Shown here: positions 1 to 8,830 of the stretch, piece by piece | Layout: every line of letters begins with the position of its first letter | Position numbering within the stretch: the stretch's first letter is position 1 | From: an uncultured Methanomicrobiales archaeon | GTDB taxonomy: Archaea; Halobacteriota; Methanomicrobia; Methanomicrobiales; Methanospirillaceae | Direction: 5' to 3' | Assembly: GCA_903832665.1 (NCBI GenBank) | Contig: CAILCG010000024.1 | Location: 124,001 to 188,000, forward strand | Length of the DNA stretch: 64,000 bases | Program-made: the position numbers and the translations under genes | The notes under the pieces: generated by a model | Databases searched by the model: none | Seen by the model: only the letters and a program-made list of their open reading frames with translations | Told to the model about the DNA's origin: nothing

Positions 1-129
1 ATGGTATCATCTTCTGAAGAGGATGACGAAGAGGACAATGAACCGGCACCCGCTCCGGTCAAACCCCCGATTAAAAAAGCTCCTCCGAATAGTGAGATGA
101 CCATTCTCCATAAATTCCTGCGACGATAA
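1..129 (+). CDS. C-terminal end of an unknown gene (partial)
   Basis: An open frame runs from the first base to a TAA at 127-129 and encodes 42 residues: an acidic stretch (SSSEEDDEEDNE), a Pro/Lys linker, and a basic end (HKFLRR). The frame begins with ATG at base 1, but that is probably an internal Met of a longer gene cut by the window edge. Such an acidic/Pro-rich linker is typical of a disordered C-terminal tail. No function can be assigned. Confidence 0.4.
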   Translation: MVSSSEEDDEEDNEPAPAPVKPPIKKAPPNSEMTILHKFLRR

Positions 130-459
130 CGTTCATTGAATCATTCATAAGACTATTTTTTTTAAATCAGTCAGGCTTTTTCGTTTTTTTCTGACGGACC
201 TTGTCAGATATAACCTGAAGAGATATTTTCATCGAATCCGTTTCGGAATCGATCCCGTACAATGTCGTAATTCATGGTGTTTTACCCGATGGGAAACAAA
301 TCTGTCCCTGAGGGGAAAGGAAAAAATTTCCTGAATTTTTTGGTTTTCCGGTAGAAAAACTACCGTTTCCATTACTCCGGGTCATTTTTGGGCATCAGAA
401 GAAAACGGTTATATCACTCCCAGTCCCTTTTATTATTACGAACTCTCACGAGGAACGGC
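130..459. promoter_or_regulatory. Upstream region of SAM synthetase
   Basis: This 330-base AT-rich spacer has no convincing gene. A pyrimidine-rich inverted repeat around 167-193 (gtcag...ctgac with T-runs) could end transcription of the preceding gene. A perfect 6-bp inverted repeat with a 5-base A loop lies at 349-365 (cggtag/ctaccg). A possible TATA element (gttatat) is near 407-413 and an SD-like cgagga at 449-454, before the ATG at 460. The roles of the inverted repeats are inferred. Confidence 0.35.
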
Positions 460-1662
460 ATGAAGAGAAATATCCAGATTGAAGCACTAGACCAGATCCC
501 CCTAGAGAAACAGCGGATTGAACTTGTTGAACGCAAATGCCTTGGGCACCCGGACAGCCTTGCTGACGGGATTGCAGAATCGATCAGTCAGGCACTTTGC
601 AGGACATATCTCGAAGTGTTCGGGGTAGTGCTTCACCACAATACCGACCAGGGAGAAGTTGTAGCCGGAGAATCCCGCCCGAAGTTTGGCGGTGGCCGGA
701 TGATTCGCCCGATCTATGTCCTGCTTGACGGGCGTGCAACCAAGCAGTTCAACGGGGTCACGATTCCCGCAGATTCCGTTGCGGTCGAAGCTGCCCACAC
801 GTATCTTCACAAGATCCTTCCCGAACTCAATCTCAACCGCGATCTGATGGTCGATTGCCGCCTCGGGACCGGATCAACCGATCTCCGGGATGTCTTCAAG
901 CCCTCACAGGGAAAATCCCCGCGCTCCAACGACACATCGTTTGGTGTCGGGCATGCCCCCTTCTCCGAAGTTGAGAATATCATCAAAAATTCAGCAGAAT
1001 ACATCGATCTCAAACTCCGGAAAAAATATCCTGCAATCGGACAGGATATCAAGATCATGGGCCTGCGCGATGGCAACACCATCACCCTCACGGTTGCCTG
1101 TGCGATCGTTGACAAGTACTGCGCAGACATCAAGGAGTACCAGGAATACATGGCCATTCTCAATGAAGAGATTGTCAAGGTGGCCAAGAAGTCAACCAAG
1201 CGCAAGATCGTTGTCCACGTCAACACCGCAGATGACATCAAGAAAGAGAGCGTCTTTTTGACGGTGACCGGTACCTCCGCTGAGATGGGCGACGATGGTT
1301 CTGTTGGTCGCGGCAACCGCTGCAACGGCCTGATCACGCCCAACCGCCCGATGAGCATGGAAGCCACCAGCGGGAAGAACCCGATCAACCACATTGGCAA
1401 GATCTACAACCTCCTCTCGACCCAGATTGCAACGGAGTGTGTCAAGAAGGTTGACGGAATTGACGAGATGTACGTCCGTCTCCTCTCGCAGATCGGAAAA
1501 CCGATCGACCAGCCGCTCGTTGCGAGCGTGCAGGTGCTCCCGCAGTGCGGCATCAAACTCAAGGACATCAACGGTGAGATTCTCTCAATTGTGGATGAAA
1601 AACTTGCAATGGTCACCCAAGTCACCGAGAAAGTTATCCGCGGGGAACTCAAGACGTTCTGA
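460..1662 (+). CDS. mat: Archaeal S-adenosylmethionine synthetase
   Basis: Makes S-adenosylmethionine from methionine and ATP in the cytoplasm. The 400-residue protein matches the archaeal MAT family (COG1812 type), which differs strongly from bacterial MetK. The N-terminus has the conserved ERKCLGHPDSLADGIAES stretch, and a Gly-rich GDDGSVGRGNRCNGLI segment lies past the middle. The ATG at 460 is preferred because an SD-like cgagga lies six bases upstream and it gives the usual family length; a TTG 72 bases upstream would add an unconserved tail. It is followed after 18 bases by hisG on the same strand. Confidence 0.95.
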   Translation: MKRNIQIEALDQIPLEKQRIELVERKCLGHPDSLADGIAESISQALCRTYLEVFGVVLHHNTDQGEVVAGESRPKFGGGRMIRPIYVLLDGRATKQFNGVTIPADSVAVEAAHTYLHKILPELNLNRDLMVDCRLGTGSTDLRDVFKPSQGKSPRSNDTSFGVGHAPFSEVENIIKNSAEYIDLKLRKKYPAIGQDIKIMGLRDGNTITLTVACAIVDKYCADIKEYQEYMAILNEEIVKVAKKSTKRKIVVHVNTADDIKKESVFLTVTGTSAEMGDDGSVGRGNRCNGLITPNRPMSMEATSGKNPINHIGKIYNLLSTQIATECVKKVDGIDEMYVRLLSQIGKPIDQPLVASVQVLPQCGIKLKDINGEILSIVDEKLAMVTQVTEKVIRGELKTF

Positions 1663-1680
1663 TCGATAACGGGAACGATC

Positions 1681-2610
1681 GTGAAAGCAATAAAAGCAGA
1701 AAAAATAAAGAAAGTTTCCAAAAAACCTGGAAATCCCACTCCTTTTTCCGACATTGTGCGTCTTGCAATCCCCAACAAGGGCAGGATCGCAGCGCCCATC
1801 ATGGAGCTGGTGGAAAAGAGCGGGTTGCACCTCGCAGAGACCAGGGAACGGCGGCTTATTACCCGTACCCTTGATCCCCATGTAGAGATCCTGTTTGCCC
1901 GTCCGGTCGATATTCCCGAGTACGTGGCAACCGGCGCTGCGGATCTTGGTATCACCGGTCACGACATGGTGGTTGAACGGGAATCCGATGTGGAGGAGTT
2001 GCTCGACCTCCAGTTCGGCAAAGCAAAACTGGTGCTTGCCGTGCACGAGGATTCTCCCGTCACTTCCGCTAAACAGCTTGCAGGAAAGAAGATAGCCACG
2101 GAATTTCCGGTCATCACCCGCACCTATTTCGGGGAGCAGAAGGTCAAAGTCAATGTCGTGCTGGTGGGCGGTGCCTGCGAAGCAACTCCCCAGTTGGGAA
2201 TCGCCGATGCGATCATCGATCTCTCAAGTTCGGGAACTACGTTAAAGACCAACCGTCTCCGGGTGATCGATGAAGTGCTCCAGACATCAACGTTCCTGAT
2301 CGCAAACAGGGAATCGCTCCGCACCAAGAAAGAGAAGATCGACGAGATCCATCTCGCACTTGAGAGCGTGATTCGGGCCCGGGGACAATGTTACCTGATG
2401 ATGAACGTGAAGCGTTCCTCTCTCGATGCCGTGAAAAATGTGTTGCCCGGGCTCTCGGGTCCGACGGTGATGGACGTTGCGTCGAACGAAAATCTTGTGG
2501 CAGTGCATGCCGTGGTGAACGAGGAGCGGGTCTATTCCCTGATCAACTCGCTGCGACGGGCCGGCGCAAAAGATATTCTCGTGATGGCTATTCAACGGAT
2601 GATCCGCTGA
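1681..2610 (+). CDS. hisG: ATP phosphoribosyltransferase (long form)
   Basis: First step of histidine synthesis: joins ATP and PRPP to give phosphoribosyl-ATP. The family core starts at VRLAIPNKGRI (about residue 26) and contains ARPVDIPEYVATGAADLGITG and VGGACEATPQLGIADAIIDL, the PRPP-binding region. The last 80 or so residues form the C-terminal regulatory domain of the long (HisZ-independent) type. The GTG at 1681 gives 309 residues with a Lys-rich leader. A GTG at 1756 gives about 284 residues, the usual archaeal length, and may be the true start. The gene lies six bases before hisA. Confidence 0.93.
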   Translation: MKAIKAEKIKKVSKKPGNPTPFSDIVRLAIPNKGRIAAPIMELVEKSGLHLAETRERRLITRTLDPHVEILFARPVDIPEYVATGAADLGITGHDMVVERESDVEELLDLQFGKAKLVLAVHEDSPVTSAKQLAGKKIATEFPVITRTYFGEQKVKVNVVLVGGACEATPQLGIADAIIDLSSSGTTLKTNRLRVIDEVLQTSTFLIANRESLRTKKEKIDEIHLALESVIRARGQCYLMMNVKRSSLDAVKNVLPGLSGPTVMDVASNENLVAVHAVVNEERVYSLINSLRRAGAKDILVMAIQRMIR

Positions 2611-2616
2611 TCTTTT

Positions 2617-3327
2617 ATGAAAATTTTTCCTGCTGTTGATATTCTCGGGGGGAAGTGTGTCCAGCTGGTGCAGGGCAAGCGCGAGAGTGCGACCGCCTAT
2701 GGCGATCCCCTTGCCTGCGCAACCCGCTGGCTTAATGAAGGAGCCGAAGCCCTGCACGTGGTGAACCTGGATGGCGCATTCGGCAGTTCTGCAAGAAATG
2801 CCGACCTGATTGCTGAGCTGATCAAAAAGACCGGTGTCGAGATCGAGCTGGGGGGCGGGATCCGCTCGGTGGAGGATGCCGCACACTGGCTTGAGACGGG
2901 AGTTTCGAGGATCATCATCTCTACGCTTGCCACCCGGAATCCCGAATGCATCCGGATCCTTGCCGAGGAATATGGCAGCGAACGGGTGATGGCGGGGGTG
3001 GATGCAAAGGGCAACCAGATCGCAGTGAATGGCTGGCAGGATACGGTCGGCAACTACCTGGACTGGACCACCCGGTTCGAGGAACTGGGAGCCGGTTCCC
3101 TGCTCTACACCAACGTGGATGTGGAAGGCCTGCAGCAGGGAGTCCGGTTCGAACCGGTGAAGCGGCTGATTGAACACACCTGCCTGCCGGTGGTAGTCGC
3201 GGGCGGGGTATCTGCACGGGCAGATGTTGCGGGCCTGCGGGAGATCGGGGCGTTCGGAGCGGTGCTCGGCTCTGCCCTGTACAGCGGTAAGATTGGACTC
3301 AAAGAAGCACTGGAGGAGAGTCAATGA
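2617..3327 (+). CDS. hisA: Phosphoribosyl-ProFAR isomerase
   Basis: Fourth step of histidine synthesis: an Amadori rearrangement of ProFAR. This 236-residue TIM barrel opens with [19 protein letters not shown], carrying the catalytic Asp at residue 7. [15 protein letters not shown] and VVAGGVSA phosphate-binding loops follow. The stop codon overlaps the hisB start as ATGA, so hisA and hisB are probably translationally coupled. Confidence 0.95.
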   Translation: MKIFPAVDILGGKCVQLVQGKRESATAYGDPLACATRWLNEGAEALHVVNLDGAFGSSARNADLIAELIKKTGVEIELGGGIRSVEDAAHWLETGVSRIIISTLATRNPECIRILAEEYGSERVMAGVDAKGNQIAVNGWQDTVGNYLDWTTRFEELGAGSLLYTNVDVEGLQQGVRFEPVKRLIEHTCLPVVVAGGVSARADVAGLREIGAFGAVLGSALYSGKIGLKEALEESQ

Positions 3328-3902
3328 GAGTTGTGGAAGTGAAGCGCGAAACAAAGGAGACCAACATTGCCATCACGCTCAATCCCGATGGCACCGGGAA
3401 GATCACGATTGATAGCGGCGTCCCGTTCTTTGATCATATGCTCAATGCGATGGCGCGGCACGGGGGATTCGATCTCACCTGCATCGCTAAGGGAGACCTT
3501 GGGGTGGACTGCCATCATACGATCGAAGATATCGGGATCGTTCTTGGGGATGCAGTGAAGCAGGTGATGGTGGATGGTAAGGGAATACAGCGATTCTCCC
3601 ATGCCATCATCCCCATGGACGAATCGATCTCCACTGTAGTACTGGACTGCGGAGGCAGGGGGTACCTGGTCTTTACCGGCACGTTTGGCAGCCGGACCAT
3701 TGGCACTATCCCTGCAGATATCTTCGAACATTTCTTCTACAGCCTCTGCACCCGGGCGGGAATCACGGCACATATCGCGTTTACTGGGAAGAACGATCAC
3801 CACCAGTGCGAAGCGGTATTCAAGGCATTCGGTATTGCGCTTGGTGAGGCGCTGTCCATGGGCGGGGATGGGAAGGTTCGGAGTACTAAGGGGAAGTTCT
3901 GA
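3324..3902 (+). CDS. hisB: Imidazoleglycerol-phosphate dehydratase
   Basis: Dehydrates imidazoleglycerol phosphate to imidazoleacetol phosphate in histidine synthesis. The 192-residue monofunctional enzyme has the His-rich metal-binding motifs [17 protein letters not shown] and [15 protein letters not shown] expected of the family. It ends a hisG-hisA-hisB block; the other his genes are not in this window. A T7 run just after the stop (3907-3913) is a likely archaeal terminator. Confidence 0.96.
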   Translation: MRVVEVKRETKETNIAITLNPDGTGKITIDSGVPFFDHMLNAMARHGGFDLTCIAKGDLGVDCHHTIEDIGIVLGDAVKQVMVDGKGIQRFSHAIIPMDESISTVVLDCGGRGYLVFTGTFGSRTIGTIPADIFEHFFYSLCTRAGITAHIAFTGKNDHHQCEAVFKAFGIALGEALSMGGDGKVRSTKGKF

Positions 3903-3906
3903 AGAA

Positions 3907-3930
3907 TTTTTTTCATCCCTGTCATTTTTT
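3907..3930 (+). terminator. T-rich terminator after hisB
   Basis: A T7 run and a second T6 run follow the hisB stop within 25 bases. Oligo-T tracts without a hairpin are the usual archaeal termination signal. Inferred from position and composition. Confidence 0.45.
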
Positions 3931-4080
3931 AACAAAAACAGTTTAGTAATACTTTTTTTAATTCTTCACAGATGACTGTCTGCGATGATTTCTTTTGCTT
4001 TTTCGGGATTCGTGAAGGAGTTTTTGCGATAACGGAATGTCCTATCAGTAAAGGATGAGTTAAAAAAAATTTTCGTATTG

Positions 4081-4130
4081 GGGAGTCTCCCACCCCATTC
4101 AGGGGTCGCTCGGCCGCCTCGCCGGGCAGA
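4081..4130. repeat. Degenerate hairpin-rich segment in the hisB-histone spacer
   Basis: Contains small inverted repeats (ggga/tccc at 4081-4090; cccc-attca-gggg at about 4092-4104) followed by tcgctcgg. The sequence resembles the ttcagggg hairpin of the dispersed element 130 bases downstream and may be a decayed third copy. The rest of the 3903-4456 spacer is AT-rich and holds no supported gene. Confidence 0.3.
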
Positions 4131-4230
4131 TCGGTTTAATGTTGATACAGGTCAGCCTGTTCTGGTTTTGAAACGGTTACGAACCTGAAACGTTCACACC
4201 ATATCGATGAATCTCAATGAGTTGCTATCT

Positions 4231-4343
4231 TCCCCCGCATCAGGGCTTCTCGGAGGTAAGGCGGGGCAAAGAGGTTAATATTTTTCTTTTTTTAGTCTGT
4301 GATCCGCCGGGGGGCGTCCCTTCAGGGGCGTCGTCGTTCATCG
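4231..4343. repeat. Dispersed double-hairpin element, copy 1
   Basis: About 113 bases closely matched by 13290-13398. Each copy has a first hairpin (ccccgc...gcgggg) and, about 40 bases on, a second hairpin in which cgtccc pairs with ggggcg across a four-base loop, followed by a shared ttcatcg end. The loop here is ttca; in copy 2 it is ttcg. No protein is encoded. It may be a small non-autonomous mobile element or a structured RNA. Confidence 0.6.
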
Positions 4344-4456
4344 CAATAGTAAAAAAAGGCCAAGATATAGCTGGAAAATACGAATTTCCATAGTAAAGCA
4401 ATACGAGAAAAATTTACAAAAACACAACAGATTCTGCGAGAAAAAAGAGAGTTAAT

Positions 4457-4660
4457 CTAGGACTTTGCAGCCAGATCAACGTCTTCTTTCTTGATCGTCT
4501 TTCTTCCAGCGTGCTCGGCAAGCTTGTTGGCTTCCTTCGTGAGCGTGGCAATGTACTTCTCTGCCCTGACAACCAGTGCCTCTGCTGCATCGCTTCCCAC
4601 GCGTTCGGCTCCATTCTTCTTTGCAATCCTTACAACTGCTGCGATTGGTAAATCGGCCAT
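4457..4660 (-). CDS. Archaeal histone
   Basis: A 67-residue single histone fold of the HMf family that dimerises and wraps DNA. It begins ADLPIAAVVRIAKKNGAERV, continues with the alpha-2 helix (DAAEALVVRAEKYIATL) and ends with GRKTIKKEDVDLAAK, where the RKT of loop 2 contacts DNA. The ATG at 4660 has a strong SD (gaggta) a few bases upstream and a TATA box at 4691-4700. The gene stands alone between the his block and mmp4. Confidence 0.96.
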   Translation of the reverse strand: MADLPIAAVVRIAKKNGAERVGSDAAEALVVRAEKYIATLTKEANKLAEHAGRKTIKKEDVDLAAKS

Positions 4661-4690
4661 TTTTCTTACCTCTAAAAGAAATCAAATTGA

Positions 4691-4700
4691 TATATATAAA
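4691..4700 (-). promoter_or_regulatory. TATA box of the histone gene
   Basis: On the minus strand the sequence reads tttatatata, 31-40 bases before the histone ATG. This fits an archaeal TATA box with a short leader that contains the gaggta SD. Confidence 0.65.
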
Positions 4701-4856
4701 AACTTTGTGGGCAAATGGCCCAAATAATGCTTTAATATGATTTTAAGAGGCATCCTATTTAGCAAGGGGGAATCTGGCTTCAGAATTTCGCAGAATATTT
4801 TTTATTCCTTGAATAAACGTTTTTTTTACGAAAAAGAGGCAATTTATTGATTTAAA

Positions 4857-5621
4857 TTATTCTAACAAAGATGCTGCGAGCAATAGCGCATCGGCATAAT
4901 TTGGTGAGGCGCGCGAACTATCCACGAATATTCTGCTGATATTTACTACGGGCGCGCCATGCCCGTGTCCACCCCCCAGAAAGACGAGCGTACGAAAGAC
5001 CAGGTTGCCGGAAATACCATCGGGTGCGATGATCAGACCGCAGGTCTCCACCGCATCCTCAATCAGGATCTCGCAGTGTGTGGCATTCCCCAGCAGGGCC
5101 ACCTTTTCAGCGGCAGCAATACTCGCATCCACCTTCGGGTGCCTCCCGATGTCCCCGAGCCGGCCCCCTGAAAGGATGCCGACTTTCTCCGGCAGGCCGA
5201 ATTTCCTGGCTATGTGCCTTCCTTTCTGGATGAGTGCGAGTTTCTCATCAACTGTCCAGCCCTCATCCACGCCAACCGGGGCGAAGAGGAATTTTTTTCC
5301 ATGGACCGTTTCCAGGAGCGCGATGCGTTCAAGATGGTCGACCCCCGCAGCTTTTTTCAATGCCTTCAGCGTGGCATTGGCAGGAAGCGTGCCCCTAACG
5401 GCAGCGTCGATCTTCCCCGCCATCAGATCATCGACAAGCGCCTGTCCCGGGTTTTCATACTCCGCAACACTTATTCCGGGCCGGGCGATGTTCCGGTCAA
5501 CAACGCCCGGGCTGCAATAACAGCAGATATCGAAGTTCCCGCTCACGCGGCTTGCGCTCTCAATAACTTTCTCCGGGTCCCCGGCAATTCCGATACCGAT
5601 GCGCCTTACCGGCCCTGACAT
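4857..5621 (-). CDS. mtxX: Methanogenesis marker protein 4 (MtxX-like)
   Basis: A 254-residue protein of the Mmp4/MtxX family (COG4002), found essentially in methanogens and distantly related to phosphotransacetylases. Visible features are the GIGIAGDPEKVI N-terminus, DAAVRGTLPAN, KVGILSGGRLGDIGRHPKVD and the C-terminal VVNISRIFVDSSRASPNYADAL. The biochemical role is not established. Its ATG at 5621 lies inside the 3' end of mmp2, overlapping by 16 bases, so the two are coupled. Confidence 0.88.
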   Translation of the reverse strand: MSGPVRRIGIGIAGDPEKVIESASRVSGNFDICCYCSPGVVDRNIARPGISVAEYENPGQALVDDLMAGKIDAAVRGTLPANATLKALKKAAGVDHLERIALLETVHGKKFLFAPVGVDEGWTVDEKLALIQKGRHIARKFGLPEKVGILSGGRLGDIGRHPKVDASIAAAEKVALLGNATHCEILIEDAVETCGLIIAPDGISGNLVFRTLVFLGGGHGHGAPVVNISRIFVDSSRASPNYADALLLAASLLE

Positions 5622-6619
5622 GCCACATCCTCTTCGGACAGGTGCATAATACCGTTCTTGATAAAATCAAAGACCTGCGTATCCTTCCCTTCGTACCGGA
5701 TCCGCAGTTCCCTGGTTGCATTTACCTTGCCAATCTCCTGTGCTGTCATGCCCACGCTGGCAAAGAGCTGGATCAGTTCTTCCACATGGGCCTTGTTGGC
5801 CGTCAGGATGAAGCCCATACCCGGGTACATCCGGACCCACTGCTCAAATGAAAGATTATTCGCCGCGAGATTCGGTTTGGGAATCAGGCCCAGATCGATC
5901 TCTGCACCCTTTCCGCTCACTTCAAGCAGCATTCCCAGGGTTCCGATAATGCCCGGATTGCTGATATCCTTACCGGCCGTCACCAGGTGCCTGGTGCCGA
6001 TCAGCTGCATGATGGAGATCTGTGCCCGGACTTCGGCAGCGGACTTCATGGTGACCGAGTCCCAGTTCAGTGCACAGGATGGGTGAACCCGGCCCGATAT
6101 ATCGATGGCTGCAACAACGCTGTCGCCAACCTGTGCCGTGTGACTGTAGATGACCGAATCCATCCGGGCCGACCCGAGAATCGAGACATCGATCACGCTG
6201 TACGGTGCGTCAGGGTGCAGGTGGCCCCCGACAATCGGGACCCCGAACTGTGCGGAAGCATCGTGCATTCCCTTGACAACCTGCTCCTGTACGGTCGTCT
6301 TGGCAATGGAGAAGATATCGACCATTGCAATCGGGACACCACCCATTGCGGCAATATCATGGATATTGACCAGCACCGAGCAGAATCCCGCCCAGTACGG
6401 ATCGGCCTCCATGAGTTTGCTCCAGATACCGTCTGCCGCGAGCAGCAGCGCTTCCCCGTTGTGATCTATTACGGCCGCATCCTCGCCAAACGAGGCTACA
6501 ACATGCGGGGCATCGATCTTCAGTGCCCTGACCATCTCTCCAATCGTATGTTTGCGCCGGACACCCTCATATTCCCGGACTACTTTTGCAATCGATTCTG
6601 TTGAGCAGTTGTGGGTCAC
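5606..6619 (-). CDS. Methanogenesis marker protein 2 (AIR synthase-like)
   Basis: A 337-residue protein of the PurM/HypE/SelD fold (COG2144; Mmp2). The N-terminal ATP-binding half contains SFGEDAAVIDHNGEALLLAADGI, where the Gly-Asp-Asp-like GEDAA segment replaces the usual metal/ATP-binding GDDAA. SVLVNIHDIAAMGG follows and the PurM C-terminal half completes it. The GTG start at 6619 is supported by a strong SD (ggtgatg) just upstream. The family is conserved in methanogens, but its substrate is unknown. It heads a two-gene operon with mtxX. Confidence 0.88.
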   Translation of the reverse strand: MTHNCSTESIAKVVREYEGVRRKHTIGEMVRALKIDAPHVVASFGEDAAVIDHNGEALLLAADGIWSKLMEADPYWAGFCSVLVNIHDIAAMGGVPIAMVDIFSIAKTTVQEQVVKGMHDASAQFGVPIVGGHLHPDAPYSVIDVSILGSARMDSVIYSHTAQVGDSVVAAIDISGRVHPSCALNWDSVTMKSAAEVRAQISIMQLIGTRHLVTAGKDISNPGIIGTLGMLLEVSGKGAEIDLGLIPKPNLAANNLSFEQWVRMYPGMGFILTANKAHVEELIQLFASVGMTAQEIGKVNATRELRIRYEGKDTQVFDFIKNGIMHLSEEDVACQGR

Positions 6620-6761
6620 GGCATCACCTGAAATCTATGAAAAAATTATTGCTTACATCCTCATTTCGTTTCATCAGAGATAATTTATTTGTTCTAACTC
6701 CGAGAGCCGGAACCGTGCGATACGAGCGTGATTTTATTTGATATCCAGACAACGTGTCTGT

Positions 6762-8417
6762 ATGGACTGGGCTGAGAAATACCGCCCCGCACATCTCCAG
6801 GATATCGTCGGTAATGGCACGGCGGTCCGGCAGATGGCGGAGTGGGCAAAGAACTGGACGAGGAGATCGAAACCTCTCCTGATCTACGGCAAGCCCGGTA
6901 TTGGTAAGACGTCGAGTGCGTACGCGCTGGCAAACGACATGAAGTGGGAGTCTATCGAGCTCAATGCGAGTGATACCCGGACTGCCGGGGTCATTGAACG
7001 CATTGCCGGAGCGGGGAGCCAGACCGCAAGCCTGACGGGGGCCTCGCGAAAATTGATTGTGCTCGATGAAGCAGACAACCTGCAGGGGACCTCGGATCGC
7101 GGCGGTGCCAAAGCGATCATCGATTGTGTAAAAAATGCCCAGCAGCCGATCATCCTGATCGCAAACGACCTCTATGGACTTTCCCCGGAACTGCGGACAC
7201 GGTGCGAACCGGTCCAGTTCAAGGCGGTTCCTGCGCGGTCGATCGCCCCGCGGCTCAAGTATCTCTGTTCTGCCGAGAAGATCAGTTGCAGTGAATCCGC
7301 GATTCATGCAATCGCCGATAGTGCTGAGGGGGATATCCGGTCAGCGGTCAATATGCTGTATGCCGCAGCGATCGGGCGGGATACCGTTGACGATGCACAG
7401 GTCCATACTTCCCAGAAAGATGAGCGGGTATCCATCTTCTCGCTGATCTCTGCCCTCTTCGGGCACGCATCTGACGAAGAACTGTTGCGCCTCTCGTACG
7501 ATGTGGATGACACCCCCGAGACAATTGAGCAGTGGGTGGAGGGAAATATAGGTCACCTCACCGATCCCACTGCCGTAGCCCGGGCATACCGGCACCTGTC
7601 CCGGGCAGACGAATTTCTTGGGAATACGTACCGGCGGCAGTACCACACGCTCTGGCGCTATGCAACCGCGATCATGCTGCTGGGGGTTGCCGATGCTGCC
7701 GGCGGGAAAGGTATCCACGCCCGCATCATGCCCCCTGAGCGGTGGCAGAAGATGTCTACGGCAAAAAAGCAGAAGGCGATCCGGATTGCCCTGCTCAACA
7801 AAATAGCCGGCAGTATGCACATCCCGCAAAGTACCCTGCGCGAAGAGTACCTCGGCACTTTTTCCGTCCTGGTCGAAAACGATCCGGTGGGATATACCCG
7901 CGCGATGATGCTGGATGCAGACCAGCTCAATTTCTTCCTCAATGACCGGGCAAAGGCCTCGGAGATTGTCAAGGCGATAGAGAAGACCGAGAAGGAAAAA
8001 GAGAAAGAGCAGCCGAAGGCTAAAGAACCCCAGAAAAAGGCAGCCCCGAAAAAGGCGAAGAAAGAACAATTGCTTGTTCCTGAGTCCACACCTGAGGTAA
8101 AACCTACGCCGGGAACGGAACCGGCGAAATTGCCAGAACCCCTGAAAGAATCAGAACCTCTGAAGAACCCGGAACCGGAAAAATTACCGGAACTCCTGAA
8201 AAAACCTGAAGCTCTGAACGCGCCGGAGCTGGAAAAGTTACCGGAACTCCTGAAAAGATCAGAACCCCCGAAAAAACCTGAACCCGAGAAATTACCGGAA
8301 ACCCCGGAAGAACCAGCTCCCGGTAAAAAACCTGAACCGGTTCCTGCCTGCCCCCCGGAGCCGGCAGAGAAGAAGACCCCCGCCCGGACCCAGTCAACCC
8401 TGTTCGATGGTTTCTGA
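6762..8417 (+). CDS. rfcL: Replication factor C large subunit
   Basis: Large subunit of the clamp loader that opens the PCNA ring. AAA+ motifs are visible: Walker [14 protein letters not shown], Walker B VLDEADNL, and sensor 1 near IANDLYG. The ATG at 6762 starts [10 protein letters not shown], the family N-terminus; an in-frame TTG 24 bases upstream is rejected. The Lys/Glu/Pro-rich tail contains an exact 54-bp (18-residue) repeat from 8130, then QSTLFDGF at the C-terminus, a PIP box (Q-x-x-L-F-x-x-F) that would bind PCNA. It converges with and overlaps the UPF0146 gene by 24 bases. Confidence 0.95.
   Translation: MDWAEKYRPAHLQDIVGNGTAVRQMAEWAKNWTRRSKPLLIYGKPGIGKTSSAYALANDMKWESIELNASDTRTAGVIERIAGAGSQTASLTGASRKLIVLDEADNLQGTSDRGGAKAIIDCVKNAQQPIILIANDLYGLSPELRTRCEPVQFKAVPARSIAPRLKYLCSAEKISCSESAIHAIADSAEGDIRSAVNMLYAAAIGRDTVDDAQVHTSQKDERVSIFSLISALFGHASDEELLRLSYDVDDTPETIEQWVEGNIGHLTDPTAVARAYRHLSRADEFLGNTYRRQYHTLWRYATAIMLLGVADAAGGKGIHARIMPPERWQKMSTAKKQKAIRIALLNKIAGSMHIPQSTLREEYLGTFSVLVENDPVGYTRAMMLDADQLNFFLNDRAKASEIVKAIEKTEKEKEKEQPKAKEPQKKAAPKKAKKEQLLVPESTPEVKPTPGTEPAKLPEPLKESEPLKNPEPEKLPELLKKPEALNAPELEKLPELLKRSEPPKKPEPEKLPETPEEPAPGKKPEPVPACPPEPAEKKTPARTQSTLFDGF
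8130..8310 (+). repeat. 54-bp tandem repeat in the rfcL tail
   Basis: Leucine-proline starts of successive units fall at 8130, 8184, 8238 and 8292, an exact 54-base period. Each unit encodes a LPELLK..EP.K.PEPEK-type 18-mer. Because the period is a multiple of three, unit number can change without a frameshift. The repeat forms a charged flexible linker ahead of the PIP box. Confidence 0.8.
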
Positions 8418-8813
8418 ACGGGTATGGTACCGGTGGAGGAGGATCCCGCAGTCAATGATCTCCCCGCCGTTTTCATAGGATTCAAAGCCCAGGTGGTACA
8501 CGATCAGGTCCGCATTGATCTGTCCGGCCAGCTCGATCAGGGGTGGGATCATCTCAGGTGCCGGGCGGATCGCAAAGAGGACTTCTGCACCTCTGTACAG
8601 GGACACGTCGGGAGAAAAGATATCATCCCGGGAAAAGGGCAGTTCACCGGAAATCTCCAGTGGCCTGACATCCGTGCAGCGGAGAAGGATGCCGGCATTG
8701 CTCACTATCCGGGCGGCCTCCTCATTACGGCCAATACCTACCTCGATAGCCCGGGTATAGTGCGAGGCGATATAATTCCCTACGCTTCTCTCAATATGTT
8801 TATAGTCGCCCAT
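8394..8813 (-). CDS. UPF0146 family protein
   Basis: A 139-residue protein of the archaeal UPF0146 family (COG1909), whose function is unknown. [16 protein letters not shown] and CTDVRP resemble the SAM-binding loop and following acidic strand of a Rossmann methyltransferase, but no catalytic motif is clear. The ATG at 8813 ([12 protein letters not shown]) is chosen over an upstream start at 8864, which would run into the archaemetzincin gene. The gene is divergent from amzA with only 17 bases between the two ATGs, so both transcripts may be leaderless. Confidence 0.75.
   Translation of the reverse strand: MGDYKHIERSVGNYIASHYTRAIEVGIGRNEEAARIVSNAGILLRCTDVRPLEISGELPFSRDDIFSPDVSLYRGAEVLFAIRPAPEMIPPLIELAGQINADLIVYHLGFESYENGGEIIDCGILLHRYHTRSETIEQG
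8798..8806 (+). promoter_or_regulatory. TATA element for archaemetzincin
   Basis: A gtttatag-type TATA element lies about 27 bases before the amzA ATG at 8831, inside the start of the divergent UPF0146 gene. That spacing fits a leaderless transcript. On the other strand an A/T-rich element (aaaaaatat, around 8843-8852) lies inside amzA at the matching distance from 8813. Confidence 0.5.
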
Positions 8814-8830
8814 TCCAACAGAATATAGCG

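Noticed and set aside
2287-3354. Long minus-strand open frame opposite hisA
   Set aside because: It is the shadow of hisA, whose motifs and overlap with hisB are certain; the translation has no family features.
3960-4230. C/D-box or other small RNA in the hisB-histone spacer
   Set aside because: Isolated tgatga- and ctga-like words occur, but not as a paired C/D and C'/D' arrangement.
7658-8485. Minus-strand frame opposite the rfcL tail with Ser/Gly/Phe repeats
   Set aside because: Its repeats are the reverse reading of the 54-bp rfcL repeat; the sense protein ends in a PIP box and is clearly the real one.
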